Part shown: positions 19,360 to 29,331 of the stretch, piece after piece | How the letters are laid out: each line of letters begins with the position of its first letter | Numbering within the stretch: the first letter of the stretch is position 1 | Notes under the pieces: generated by a model | Seen by the model: the letters and a program-made list of their open reading frames with translations, nothing else | Database searches by the model: none | Told to the model about the DNA's origin: nothing | Source: Adhaeribacter aerolatus | Lineage (GTDB): Bacteria; Bacteroidota; Bacteroidia; Cytophagales; Hymenobacteraceae | DNA: 64,000 nt | Reading direction: 5' to 3' | NCBI RefSeq assembly: GCF_007991635.1 | Contig: NZ_BJYS01000001.1 | Location: 186,001 to 250,000 of the forward strand | Made by a program: the position numbers and the translations under genes

Positions 19360-21057
19360 TTATTGCCAGCCGGGGTTTTGCGACAAGTCGGGATTTAAAT
19401 CGCGTTCGGCTTGCGGTACGGGTAATAGTTGCAGTTTAGGGTACCAGAACCGCTGTTCGCGGGTAAAGCGTAAGGCTTCCTGCCCGGCATAGTTCGGAAT
19501 ATTATTCAAATCGTGGACCGGGGTAAGTTTAAAATTAGGAATGGGCGGCACGGTAGTCGGAGTTTTAGGAATACCAATCACCTGCTGCGGCATTACCACT
19601 TCGGCTATTCCCCAGCGGCGGATATCGAACCAGCGGAAACCTTCCATGGCCAGTTCAGCTACCCGCTCGCGCCGGATAAGCTGACGTAATTCGTTCTGGT
19701 CGGTCTGAATGGCGGTTTCTACGGCGGGCTGGCCGGCTCTTCTACGTACCGTATTAATGGCCTGGATTACCGTAGCGTCTATTTGGTTCTGCTCAATTTT
19801 AGCTTCGGCGTACATCAGCAGAACTTCGGCGTAGCGCATCAAAACAAAATTTACGTAGGCGGCAAAGGCATTTTCGTTGGTCTGGGTATACTTGGCGTGC
19901 AGCAATCCTACCCCACTTTTAGCCGGACCGAAAGCATTGTCAAAATCGGCATTGGCTTTGGTAGTCCAGGTGCCATCGGCGTTGCGGAACGAAGTGGTAT
20001 TTTTGTAAACATCATACACCAGGGTATTCAGGTTCATGGAGATGGTATCGCCCGGCATGGCCACAGTATATTTCAGCCGGCGGTCGCGGTTCAAGCGCGG
20101 ATTATTCCGGTCGTAAATTGCTGATTCGTCGATGCGTTTGCCATCGCGGGCTTCAAACATATCTACCAGGCGCTGCTGCGGAAACCGGCCCGACTGGCCA
20201 CCGGCGGCCCGGGAGATACTGCCCAGGGGTACCCAGTTCTGGTTGGGCGCATCGGCATTGGAATACAAAATCTCCCACATAATTTCCTTACCGGCGTTGG
20301 GTTCCTGGCCTGCTTTGGTAAATAAATCCTGGAACCGTGGGTTGAGGCCCAGGCCGGCATTATCCATAATTAGTTTGGCACTTTCGGCCGCCCGGGCGTA
20401 CTCACCATTGTATAAAGCGGTCCGGGCTTTTATACCCAAGGCTACGGTTTTGCTAACGCGGCCGCGCTGCGTGGGGGCCCAGGCCAATACCTGGCTAGCG
20501 GCATCTAATTCGTCGTAAATAAATTTAATCAGGTCTTCTTTCGGCGCCCGCACCTGGGTATAAAATTCACCTGGCGTTAGCGGCTTGGTAATTAAAGGCG
20601 CGCCACCATACATAAATGCCAGGTAATGATAGGCCCAGGCCCGCAGTACCCGCGCTTCGGCCTGCATGCGGTTAAAGTTAGCCGGCGTCACTTTGTCTTT
20701 CCCTTTTTCCATGCCTTCGATCATGGTGTTGGCCCGCTGAATAGTAGTATAAGCCAGTCGCCAGATACTGGCCGCCTGCCCATTAAAGGTATCGAAGTTG
20801 CCTTCGCCTAAATCTACGGCCCGCATTAGGGCAATATCGGTCCAGCCATCCATCATCGACTGGTAAGCCGTGTTACCGGTGTTCCAGTAAACCGATTTAT
20901 AAACGGCATTCAGGCCGCCGTTCATTTCGGTTTCGTTGTTAAAAAACTCGCCGGTGGCGGGGGCATCCAGGGGCGCTTCGGACAGGTATTCTTTACAACC
21001 CGGCAATAAATTCAGCGCCAGGCAGAAAGCGGTTATATATAATATTTTCTTTTTCAT
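19360..21057 (-). CDS. SusD/RagB-family nutrient-binding lipoprotein
   Basis: A 565-aa outer-membrane surface lipoprotein (lipobox LLPGC near residues 17-21) that binds glycan or oligosaccharide and caps its SusC partner. Typical SusD marks are the EAPLDAPATGEFFNNETEMNGGLNAVYK start of the mature region, helical TPR-like segments (VLRAWAYHYLAFMYGGAPL) and the C-terminal block with RRERVAELAMEGFRWFDIRRWG. It starts 4 bp after susC stops, so translation is coupled. Confidence 0.96.
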   Translation of the reverse strand: MKKKILYITAFCLALNLLPGCKEYLSEAPLDAPATGEFFNNETEMNGGLNAVYKSVYWNTGNTAYQSMMDGWTDIALMRAVDLGEGNFDTFNGQAASIWRLAYTTIQRANTMIEGMEKGKDKVTPANFNRMQAEARVLRAWAYHYLAFMYGGAPLITKPLTPGEFYTQVRAPKEDLIKFIYDELDAASQVLAWAPTQRGRVSKTVALGIKARTALYNGEYARAAESAKLIMDNAGLGLNPRFQDLFTKAGQEPNAGKEIMWEILYSNADAPNQNWVPLGSISRAAGGQSGRFPQQRLVDMFEARDGKRIDESAIYDRNNPRLNRDRRLKYTVAMPGDTISMNLNTLVYDVYKNTTSFRNADGTWTTKANADFDNAFGPAKSGVGLLHAKYTQTNENAFAAYVNFVLMRYAEVLLMYAEAKIEQNQIDATVIQAINTVRRRAGQPAVETAIQTDQNELRQLIRRERVAELAMEGFRWFDIRRWGIAEVVMPQQVIGIPKTPTTVPPIPNFKLTPVHDLNNIPNYAGQEALRFTREQRFWYPKLQLLPVPQAERDLNPDLSQNPGWQ

Positions 21058-21061
21058 CTGC

Positions 21062-24000
21062 TTATAAATTAATATTTACGCCAAGTGTATAGGTCCGCAT
21101 AATCGGGTAGAACTCGCCACCCGTATCAATCTGCTCAGGGTCGAAGCCGGGGAAGAATTTATCCCAGGTAACCAGGTTCTGGCCGCTTACATACACCCGG
21201 GCGGACTTCAGCTTAATCTTGTCCGTAACGCTGGCCGGTAAAGTATAGCCCAATACCACGTTTTTCAGGCGGAGATAAGCGCTGGATTTAATCCAGTAAG
21301 AAGAGGCGTAATAATTATTCGGGATACTGTTGTTGGTGAGGCGCGGATAGGCGGCTCCTTTATTCTCGGGGCTCCAGAAATCTTCCTGGTATTTAAACAT
21401 GGTACCCTGGAAACTGGCCGAGTAAAAAGGCTGCGAACCGGTACCGGACAAATAATTATCGCGCTTGCCTACGCCCTGGAAGAAAGCCGTCAGGTCCAAG
21501 CCTTTATATTGAGCGGCCAGGTTCAAACTGTATTCGAGGCGGGGGAAATTATTGCCTAATATTACCCGGTCCTTGTCATCAATTTTACCATCGGGTGTTC
21601 CGTCCGGCCCGCTCACATCGCGGTATTTAATATCGCCGGCAGCGGTGTTGGCAGCCAGGTAAGGGGTAGCCGCGTTCCCATCCAGGGCATTAAATTCTTT
21701 TACTTCTTCATCGCTCTGAAACAAGCCATCGGCAATATAGCCGTAGTAAGAGTTATAAGGATGACCTTCGCGGGTGATTTTAGAGCCGCTGATCTGGTCG
21801 GTGCCGCCATTGTTAATAATTTCGTTTTGAACATCCGACAGGTTCAGTTGCACCTGGTAATTGAAGTCGTTTACTTTATCGCGCCAGCCGGCACCTAACT
21901 CCCAACCGGTGTTGCGCATGGTACCCACATTTACGAAGGGCGCGGTCAGGCCCACGTAGTTCGGAATCGGCACTACCTGTAGCATATCCACAATATCGCG
22001 GCGGAAATAATCGGCAGTTACGGTTAAGCGGTTATTCAGGAAAGCCAGGTCGGTACCAATATCCAATACTTTAGAGGTTTCCCATTTAATATCAGGGTTG
22101 GCCGCTACGGTTAAGGCATAACCGGCATTAATGGCGTTGTTGAAATAATAGTTATAAGCTGAACCCGATTGGAACAAAGAATAGGTAGGATAATAATCCT
22201 GGGCGCCGCTCCGGGCAATGGCCTGGTTACCCAAAGCCCCGTAAGAAGCCCGTATTTTGGCATCGTTTACGATATTGCTGAGGCCGCCCCAGAAATTTTC
22301 CTGCGACAGTCGCCAGCCCACCGATAAGCTGGGGAACAAAGCCCACCAGTTATTTTCGCGGAAACGCGAGGAGGCATCCCAGCGGCCATTTAACTCCAGT
22401 AAATATTTCTCATCGAAGTTATAGTTTAACCGGCCGTAAGCCGAAACCATGGCGTAGCGGTTTTCGCCGCCGCTAATCGTCTGGCCGGTCGGGTCGCCGC
22501 TGTCGAGGTAAGGCCGATCGGGCGATAATAAATTCTGCCGCGACACATTAATATTCGTCGAACGGAAATCTTCGGTACTAAAACCGCCCAGCACCGTGAA
22601 ATTATGTTTGTCCAGCGCTTTGGTAAAAGTAGCCTGCGCCCGGAATAAATTCTGGTAATTTTCGGATGTGTTTTCGGTGAGCGAGTTTAAAGCTGGCCAG
22701 GGCCGGGCAAATACCAGGGTATTGTTGCTGGGCTCGGCATTGTAAATCTGGTACTGGTTCGTAAAAAGTTTCTGGTGCCCGGTATAAAAGTTAGAACTGT
22801 AAGTAGCCAATAATTCCAGGCCATCCGTTGGTTTGTAGGTTAAGGTTCCTTTGATAATCCGGGAATCGGTAATGCTGCGGTTAAAACCTCCGTCTTCGGC
22901 CTGCGCTGCCGGGTTGGCATTAGACCAGCCTTCACCCCATTCCCCCGAATTATAGCGGCCCGGCACAATGGCCGGTAAGCCCAGCATGTACCGGATAATG
23001 GCCGTTGGGTTAGATTGGCCCGGCCACAGCCGGTTAGACCGGTTCAAAACCAAATCCATAGAAGCCGATAACTTTTTGGTTACCGCCACATCGGTGTTAA
23101 ACCGTAAATCGGTGCGCTGGTAATCGGTATTGGCGGTGAGGCCGTTTTGGTCCAGGAAGGTACCGGAGGCAAATATTTTTACTTTGTCGGTACCCGCCGA
23201 AACATTCAGGTTGTGGTTGTGCATCATCCCGTTGTTGGTTAATACCAGATCTTGCCAATCGGTATTAAAGCGGTTAAAATTATCGGGACCGGAAGCTTCG
23301 TAAGCAGCAATTTGTTGGGTAAAAGCCGGCGGCAATTTGCTGTTAACCTGCGCTACATCCCAGTAACGCATGTGTTCCAGCGCATTTACTTTTTCGGGCA
23401 TGTCGGTAGGAGTTTGTTTGGCCAAGTAAGCATTGTAGCTCACATTAATGCCTTGCTTGCCGCGCTTGGTGGTAACCAATATTACCCCGTTTGCCGCCCG
23501 AGAACCGTAAATAGCCGCGGCTGCCGCATCTTTCAACACCGAAATACTCTCAATATTATTCGGGTCGATGGCATCCAAACTCATTTCCACGTTATCTACC
23601 AGCACCAGAGGGTTAGAGCCCGCGTTAATAGAGCCAATGCCCCGGATCCGGATAGCGCCCGCATCGCCGCCGGGCACCCCCGATTGCTGCGTAACCGTAA
23701 CGCCCGGTGCGGCACCTTGCAAAGCCAAAGAAGTAGAAGCTACCTGCCGCTTCGTAAGCGCTTCGCCGTCTACCACCGAAACAGCCCCCGTCACATTTAC
23801 TTTTTTCTGCGTACCGTATCCCACTACCACTACTTCACTCAGCGCTTTGGCCGATTCCTGCAACACTACATTTACCTCGCCATTACCACTGGCGGCTACT
23901 TCGCGCGGTTCAAAACCCACGTAGGTAAACACCAAAGTGGAGCCGGCCTGCGGCGCTGCTATCCCAAAACGTCCTTCCGGATCGGTGGCAGTGCCTATTT

Positions 24001-24169
24001 CGGTTCCTTTTACCAGGACCGTTACCCCGGGCAACGCGCTGCCTTTGCTGTCGGTAACCCGGCCCCTAATGGTTTGACTTTGCCCGGCGGCGTACCGGTC
24101 CGGACAAAAAGTTAGCAGCAACACGAGCAGCCAGCCCAGAAGCCATTTTTGCGTAATTAGTTTTTGCAT
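21062..24169 (-). CDS. SusC/RagA-family TonB-dependent transporter
   Basis: A 1035-aa outer-membrane barrel. The signal peptide is at about 1-29. A carboxypeptidase-regulatory-like beta domain (IRGRVTDSKGSALPGVTVLVKGT) covers about 33-110. The TonB-box/plug area has EVVVVGYGTQKKVNVTGAVS and the SusC signature LVLVDNVEMSLDAIDPNNIESISVLKDAAAAAIYGSRAANGVILVTTK-type block at about 190-235. The rest is a 22-strand barrel ending TYTLGVNINL with an aromatic-rich final strand. There is no N-terminal STN domain, so no direct anti-sigma signalling is expected. It is energised by TonB and paired with the adjacent SusD. Confidence 0.97.
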   Translation of the reverse strand: MQKLITQKWLLGWLLVLLLTFCPDRYAAGQSQTIRGRVTDSKGSALPGVTVLVKGTEIGTATDPEGRFGIAAPQAGSTLVFTYVGFEPREVAASGNGEVNVVLQESAKALSEVVVVGYGTQKKVNVTGAVSVVDGEALTKRQVASTSLALQGAAPGVTVTQQSGVPGGDAGAIRIRGIGSINAGSNPLVLVDNVEMSLDAIDPNNIESISVLKDAAAAAIYGSRAANGVILVTTKRGKQGINVSYNAYLAKQTPTDMPEKVNALEHMRYWDVAQVNSKLPPAFTQQIAAYEASGPDNFNRFNTDWQDLVLTNNGMMHNHNLNVSAGTDKVKIFASGTFLDQNGLTANTDYQRTDLRFNTDVAVTKKLSASMDLVLNRSNRLWPGQSNPTAIIRYMLGLPAIVPGRYNSGEWGEGWSNANPAAQAEDGGFNRSITDSRIIKGTLTYKPTDGLELLATYSSNFYTGHQKLFTNQYQIYNAEPSNNTLVFARPWPALNSLTENTSENYQNLFRAQATFTKALDKHNFTVLGGFSTEDFRSTNINVSRQNLLSPDRPYLDSGDPTGQTISGGENRYAMVSAYGRLNYNFDEKYLLELNGRWDASSRFRENNWWALFPSLSVGWRLSQENFWGGLSNIVNDAKIRASYGALGNQAIARSGAQDYYPTYSLFQSGSAYNYYFNNAINAGYALTVAANPDIKWETSKVLDIGTDLAFLNNRLTVTADYFRRDIVDMLQVVPIPNYVGLTAPFVNVGTMRNTGWELGAGWRDKVNDFNYQVQLNLSDVQNEIINNGGTDQISGSKITREGHPYNSYYGYIADGLFQSDEEVKEFNALDGNAATPYLAANTAAGDIKYRDVSGPDGTPDGKIDDKDRVILGNNFPRLEYSLNLAAQYKGLDLTAFFQGVGKRDNYLSGTGSQPFYSASFQGTMFKYQEDFWSPENKGAAYPRLTNNSIPNNYYASSYWIKSSAYLRLKNVVLGYTLPASVTDKIKLKSARVYVSGQNLVTWDKFFPGFDPEQIDTGGEFYPIMRTYTLGVNINL

Positions 24170-24421
24170 AGTGTGTGAGTTTTAAAAGGATTATGGTAAA
24201 TGAAATAGGGTTGATAAGATTATGTGGTACTGTTTTAATAGGAAAACCGCCGGTCAGTTTTCTTCCCGGAAAAGCGAAAATGAAATATTAACCAGCGCCT
24301 GCATAGCGCTTAAAACATTAATGGCAGCTTAATTTAACGGCGGCCAGCCATTTGGCTCACTTTATTCAAAGTTGCTTTCCGTGGCTTTTCATTACATTTA
24401 TCGCCACTCAGGCCGGATTAT

Positions 24422-25687
24422 TTAGTCCTGTTCCGGACCGGCTTTCATTTTCGGTTTGTACCCGTTCAGGCCAAAAAATAATATATATATATAGCAGGCT
24501 ACCGGTACCAGAAAAGCAATGGCCCAGGTAGCATTATCTTTTAATAAACCCTGGGCGTACGAGATAACCGCCCCACCCACAATGGCTGTTGATAAAATAC
24601 CGGAAGCCTGGGTAGTAAACCGGCCTAAACCGTGCACTGATAAAGAAAAAATAATGGCAAACATCACGGAGTTGCAAAACCCGACGGCAATCATTGACCA
24701 GATAGCCAGCTTACCCGTGGTACTGACCGAAACCAGCACCAGCAAAATGGCTACCAGGGCACAGGCATTCAGCACACTCGCCGGCCGTAAAACCTTAAGC
24801 AAATAGGCTCCTATCAAGCGTCCCACCAGCATACTGCCCCAATAGAAAGCCACGTAACTATTGGCCTGGCTTTCCGACACCTGCAGCGTATCGGCAATGT
24901 AATTAGTCAGGAAGGTACCAATCGAAACTTCGGCCCCTACATAGGCAAAAATGGCCCATGCCCCAAAATTCAGGTTGCGGAAAGAGAAAACACTTGTTGG
25001 TCCTTTCGTGGAGGAATTAACAGTTGTTGGGGCGGCGGCGGTAACTTCCGGCAATTTCAGTTTATACACCACGGCCGCAATGGCCAGCAACACCAGGGCA
25101 ATACCCACGTACGGAACGCGCAACGCTTCGCTCGACGAGGCTGATTCGGACAAGCGGGATAAAATATAATGCGCGCCAAACAGCGGGGCCGCCGTGGTGC
25201 CAATAGAACCTACCGCCTGAATTAAGGTTAACCGCGACGAAGCCGTGCGCGCCGGCCCCAGAATGGTAATATAAGGGTTAGACGCTACCTGCAGCACCAC
25301 AATGCCAATAGCCAGAATAAATAAAGCCGCTAAAAACAACCCGTACAGGTGCAGCCAGGAAGCCGGCAAAAATAAAGTAGCGCCCACCGCTGCAATGGCA
25401 AAGCCCAGTACCATACCTTTTTTATAACCAATCCGCTCTACAATTTTTCCGGCCGGAAAGGACATCAAACCATAAGTAAGAAAAAAGTAAAACTGCACCA
25501 GCGACGATTGCGCGTAGGTTAAGGTAAATCCTTTTTTAAAGAAAGGCACCAGCGTATCGTTCAGGCAGGTGATGAACCCGTTCATGAAATATAACACTGC
25601 CAGCGTTACCAGAGCCAGCGTGTAATTTGCTTTCTGTTGGTTACCGGATTCGGTCAGCACTACCGGTTGCAGCGGAGCATTTGCCAT
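24422..25687 (-). CDS. MFS sugar transporter (FucP/NanT/GlcP-like)
   Basis: A 421-aa inner-membrane transporter with about 12 hydrophobic segments split into two six-helix halves. The N-half has NGFITCLNDTLVPFFKKGFTL and a FPAGKIVERIGYKKGM loop (a motif-A-like feature of the FucP branch of the major facilitator family). FucP-type proteins import fucose, glucose/galactose or N-acetylated sugars by proton symport. It follows the AGE epimerase gene with a 1-bp gap, so it should import the epimerase substrate. Confidence 0.9.
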   Translation of the reverse strand: MANAPLQPVVLTESGNQQKANYTLALVTLAVLYFMNGFITCLNDTLVPFFKKGFTLTYAQSSLVQFYFFLTYGLMSFPAGKIVERIGYKKGMVLGFAIAAVGATLFLPASWLHLYGLFLAALFILAIGIVVLQVASNPYITILGPARTASSRLTLIQAVGSIGTTAAPLFGAHYILSRLSESASSSEALRVPYVGIALVLLAIAAVVYKLKLPEVTAAAPTTVNSSTKGPTSVFSFRNLNFGAWAIFAYVGAEVSIGTFLTNYIADTLQVSESQANSYVAFYWGSMLVGRLIGAYLLKVLRPASVLNACALVAILLVLVSVSTTGKLAIWSMIAVGFCNSVMFAIIFSLSVHGLGRFTTQASGILSTAIVGGAVISYAQGLLKDNATWAIAFLVPVACYIYILFFGLNGYKPKMKAGPEQD

Positions 25688-25688
25688 A

Positions 25689-26885
25689 TTACTTCTCCTG
25701 TAGGGTTAAACTCGGATATTTCTGGGCAATGGCTTCCAGGGTTTTCCAGCCTTGATATAAGCCGCGGGGCACGTGAAAACACCCTTTCCACTTGCCGCCT
25801 TTTAAAGGCAATAATACTTCGCCCTGCCGGTTCAGGTAGCCAAACCACTCACCGTTTTCCGGGTCCGGAAAATGCTGCCAGGTATACTGGTGCACTTTCT
25901 CAAACCACTGCCAGCACCGTTCGTCGCCGGTATGTAGGTAACCTTTTAATAAGGTAATAATGGTTTCGATGTGGACCCACCATAATTTCTGATCCCACTC
26001 CAATTGTTGCGGCGGATAGCCTTTTACATCCAGGAAATAAAAAATACCCCCGTGTTGCTTATCCCAGCCGTATTCCAGTAACTGCAAAGAAATATCCACC
26101 GCTTTCTTAATAAGTTCCTGGTCGTTTTTGCGGGTTGCTAAATCCATGATAAACCACATGGCTTCGAGGCCGTGGCCCGGATTCACTAAACGTCCCTCGA
26201 AAGAATCGGAAAAGGCACCTTCGGGCGTTACATTTTCCAGCACAATGCCCAAATCGGGCTGGTAAAATACCTCCATCACGGTTTTAATGCCGTGCGCAAT
26301 CGTAGAGTCAACCAGTTCGGCATCCAGCAGATGCTCCATTTCCAGCACCAGGTTACACAAAATCATGGGCAAAGAAAAACCTTGCAGCGGGCGCGTACCC
26401 GGAAAAGCTTTAGCGTAAATACCTTTGGGGTTGTTTTGCCGGCGCAGAATATTATGAAAAGTATCGACAGCCAGTTGCCCATACGCTTTATTATTGGTTG
26501 CCTGGTAAAGTTGGCCAAAAGCCATGGCAGCAAAACAATCCGAGAAAATATTATAGGGCTGCACCAGCGGCTGGCCTGCGCGGGTCAGCGAGAAATACCA
26601 GTTACCTTCCGCATCTTTGCCGTGGGCCTTCAGAAACTCGGCCCCCTGAATAGCAAAATTGAGCCATTCCTGCTTTTGCTCTACTTTATTATATAGCATG
26701 GCAAAGCACCACACCTGCCGCCCCTGTAGCCAGATAAATTTATCGGTATCAAAAACTTTTCCTTCCTGGTCCAGGCAGGTTAAGTAGCCGCCAAACTGGT
26801 CATCGCGGGAGTGCTTTAGCCAGAACGGAATAACATCCTGCAGTAAATTCTCTTTATAAAGATTTGTGTAATCTCTTAAATCCAT
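25689..26885 (-). CDS. AGE-family epimerase (N-acylglucosamine 2-epimerase-like)
   Basis: A 398-aa alpha6/alpha6-barrel epimerase. Family blocks are FGGYLTCLDQEGKVFDTDKFIWLQGRQVWCF (about 32-62), the YNIFSDCFAAMAFGQL block, NPGHGLEAMWFIMDLA with a catalytic-type His, and GGKWKGCFHVPRGLY near the end. The RQVW and NPGHxxE motifs fit GlcNAc 2-epimerase (renin-binding-protein type), which interconverts ManNAc and GlcNAc; cellobiose epimerases and mannose isomerases share the fold. It is the first gene of the minus-strand locus. No sialate lyase is nearby, so a sialic-acid pathway is unproven. Confidence 0.88.
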   Translation of the reverse strand: MDLRDYTNLYKENLLQDVIPFWLKHSRDDQFGGYLTCLDQEGKVFDTDKFIWLQGRQVWCFAMLYNKVEQKQEWLNFAIQGAEFLKAHGKDAEGNWYFSLTRAGQPLVQPYNIFSDCFAAMAFGQLYQATNNKAYGQLAVDTFHNILRRQNNPKGIYAKAFPGTRPLQGFSLPMILCNLVLEMEHLLDAELVDSTIAHGIKTVMEVFYQPDLGIVLENVTPEGAFSDSFEGRLVNPGHGLEAMWFIMDLATRKNDQELIKKAVDISLQLLEYGWDKQHGGIFYFLDVKGYPPQQLEWDQKLWWVHIETIITLLKGYLHTGDERCWQWFEKVHQYTWQHFPDPENGEWFGYLNRQGEVLLPLKGGKWKGCFHVPRGLYQGWKTLEAIAQKYPSLTLQEK

Positions 26886-27442
26886 TGTAATGGTTTATGA
26901 ACTAGGTACCGAAACTGATTAAAGATAAGACGGACAATTTGCTCGACTGGAAAATATTTCTGACCGAACGAAAGGAACAACATTTACATCCGGAAGTAAT
27001 GATTATTATTAATAATTAGCAAAACTTTTGTAAAATATTTTTTAAGTTTTAGTATCAATAGAGATATTCTATATTCTCAAATATTCAAAAGCTATTTTAA
27101 CTCTTTAAAATATTGTTATTACGCTTCTCATATCCTTAAACTTTTACTACCTGGTTCACAAATACATTAAACTTTGTAAAAATTTTTAAAAACTTAAATC
27201 TCCGATTCAGAAAATTACTATACTTATACTCGGATTGAATTTGGTTAAAATTTATTATTAAGAGCCAGTACCTATTCGCGCACTTTCTTCGGGAAGAGCG
27301 ATAAAGATACCGGAATTTCTCCCCGAGAAAGATAACAAACTATAAACTTGGCAGGGTTAATTCTTGTGCTAAGAAATATTGCTGACCCAAACCAGTTCCA
27401 TTACTTACCGACTTGATTATTAAACCCGGATACAAATAACCT
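26886..27442. promoter_or_regulatory. Divergent control region of the sugar locus with a repeated A/T-rich motif
   Basis: A 557-bp AT-rich gap between the divergent AGE gene and DUF4127 gene. Two similar stretches, 27021-27050 and 27169-27195, share AAACTTTGTAAAA-like sequence followed by A/T palindromes (AAAATATTTT, AAAAATTTTT). They are about 148 bp apart and could be paired operators, for example for the ROK regulator encoded nearby. This is a reading by eye; simple A/T richness could produce it. No ORF is seen. Confidence 0.35.
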
Positions 27443-29068
27443 ATGAAACAAATTCGTGCCCTTTTACTTCTTCTGTTCTTACTGCCATTAGTAGGCAGCG
27501 CGCAGGTAAAACCCGGTTACAGCGCCAAAATATTATTCATTCCCTTAGACGACCGGCCACCCTGTCTGCAGTTTACCGAGCGTATGGGTTTAATAGGCGA
27601 TGCGCAGGTCACATCACCTCCCAAAGAGTTGCTGGGCCGGTACACAACCGCCGGGCAATCCGATAAAATAATTTCCTGGTTACAGCAGCAAGATTTAAAA
27701 AGCTACGATGCCGCTATTATTGCGCTGGATATGCTGGCTTACGGCGGGCTGGTTGGTTCGCGGGTACACCAGGTTCCATCCGAAACTGCTTTAAAGCGGC
27801 TGGAAGTCCTGAAAACTTTAAAATTACGGGCTCCGAAGTTGCTGGTTTACGGCCAGAATGTAGTTATGCGGCTGGCACCTACGGCAACGGTTAAAAACAA
27901 AACTTACAGCGAAAAACTAGCCGAATGGGCCGAAATTTCGGTCGGAACAGAGGCGTCAGCTAAAGCCCGCACGGTCCAGCTAGAAAGCGAGATTCCGGCC
28001 GAAGGGCTGGCCGATTACAAGCAGGCCCGGGAGCGCAACCTGAAAACCAACTTAAAAGCAATTGAACTGGTAAGAACCGGCGTAATAGATTACCTGATTC
28101 TGTCGCAGGACGATGCCAAGCCCCGTGGCATTCACGTAGCCGACCGCGAAAAACTGATTGCGGAAAGCAAACGGTTGGGCCTGACCGAAAAAATTGCCGT
28201 GCAGCCCGGTGCCGACGAAGTTTCGATGTTGCTGCTGGCGCGCGCGTTGAATAAATTTTACGGGACATCACCCAAGATAAAAGCGGTTTATGCTTCCGAA
28301 GAAACGCGTAAAATCACCATGCCCTTCGAGGATAAACCGTTGCACCAAACTGTGAGCTACCACATTAAAGCTACCGGCTCCCGCGAGGTAGCAACCGAGC
28401 AGGAAGCAGATTTGCTTTTTTACGTTTTCGCCGACCGATTTGAAAAAGGAAAAGCTGAAAGTTTCGCGAATGAAATCGGGCAGAAAGTTAAACTGGGCAA
28501 ACGGGTAATTGTAGCCGATGTGGATCCCAAAGGTGATGTGCAGGGCGGCGACACGGATTTTACGAAAGCGCTGGAGAAACTTTATCTTTTCCCGGAACTG
28601 AATGGTTATGCTTCCTGGAATACAGCCGGCAACACCATTGGCACGGCCCTGCCGCAGGGCGTTGTTTTTAACCTGGCCCAAACCAAATTACTGAACAAAC
28701 CTCAGATTGCGGATCGTATCTGGACGGCGCAGAACTGGTTTACCCTGCACCGGGTCCTCGACGATTATTATTACCACAACCTGGTGAGAGCCCAGACAAA
28801 TAAATATTTAAACCAGCAAAAAGCCAGCTCTAATTACCTGAGCGACCAGGCAACCCAGCAGGCCGAAACCTTCGGTACCAAATTATTGCAGGACCACTTA
28901 AATCAGGTGGTAACATATTATTATAACCGACCTGCCACCAGCCGGCAAAAGAATATTAATTGCACCACCCCGGCTAACCTGACCTTTGTATTGCCCTGGA
29001 ACCGGACTTTTGAAGCCGACATTGATTTTGATTTAAAATGCCAGGCTGGTAACCAAAAAGCCAATTAA
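27443..29068 (+). CDS. DUF4127-family secreted protein
   Basis: A 541-aa protein with a Sec signal peptide (about 1-20, ending GSAQ). The mature part starts with ILFIPLDDRPPCLQFTERMG, the characteristic N-terminal block of DUF4127, with later conserved IALDMLAYGGLVGSR (about 96-110), QDDAKPRG (about 221-228) and QPGADEVSMLLLARAL (about 252-267). The family is common in Firmicutes and Bacteroidota and has no settled function. It faces the AGE/SusCD operon across the shared control region and is followed by the ROK regulator, so it probably belongs to the same pathway. Confidence 0.85.
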   Translation: MKQIRALLLLLFLLPLVGSAQVKPGYSAKILFIPLDDRPPCLQFTERMGLIGDAQVTSPPKELLGRYTTAGQSDKIISWLQQQDLKSYDAAIIALDMLAYGGLVGSRVHQVPSETALKRLEVLKTLKLRAPKLLVYGQNVVMRLAPTATVKNKTYSEKLAEWAEISVGTEASAKARTVQLESEIPAEGLADYKQARERNLKTNLKAIELVRTGVIDYLILSQDDAKPRGIHVADREKLIAESKRLGLTEKIAVQPGADEVSMLLLARALNKFYGTSPKIKAVYASEETRKITMPFEDKPLHQTVSYHIKATGSREVATEQEADLLFYVFADRFEKGKAESFANEIGQKVKLGKRVIVADVDPKGDVQGGDTDFTKALEKLYLFPELNGYASWNTAGNTIGTALPQGVVFNLAQTKLLNKPQIADRIWTAQNWFTLHRVLDDYYYHNLVRAQTNKYLNQQKASSNYLSDQATQQAETFGTKLLQDHLNQVVTYYYNRPATSRQKNINCTTPANLTFVLPWNRTFEADIDFDLKCQAGNQKAN

Positions 29069-29146
29069 AGCACCCCCAAAATGAAAGCAGAAGCGGAATT
29101 TGAAGCCGGAATATTCAGAGAACGATTGCCAAACGGCTATTGTCGC

Positions 29147-29181
29147 GCGTTTTCACCGGTAAGTTAAGGGTGAAAACACGC
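29147..29181. repeat. Inverted repeat between the DUF4127 and ROK genes
   Basis: The arm GCGTTTTCACC (29147-29157) pairs with GGTGAAAACACGC (29169-29181), with a 2-base insertion in the second arm and an 11-base loop. There is no T-run after it. It could terminate the DUF4127 transcript or be a regulator site upstream of the ROK gene. Confidence 0.45.
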
Positions 29182-29331
29182 GGCTATGGCCAGGATTAAA
29201 GCAAATATTTATCTTTTGCGAATGCTCTAAATTTGTTAGCATTAATCCCGATTAAGACCAATAAAAATCTTTTTTAAGAAGAACTCCCGTAAAAGCCCTT
29301 ATTTACGCCGGCAGCCAGAAGCCATTATTTT

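Noticed and set aside
23252-24115. 287-aa plus-strand open frame opposite susC
   Set aside because: Antisense to the plug and N-terminal domain of SusC; no independent support.
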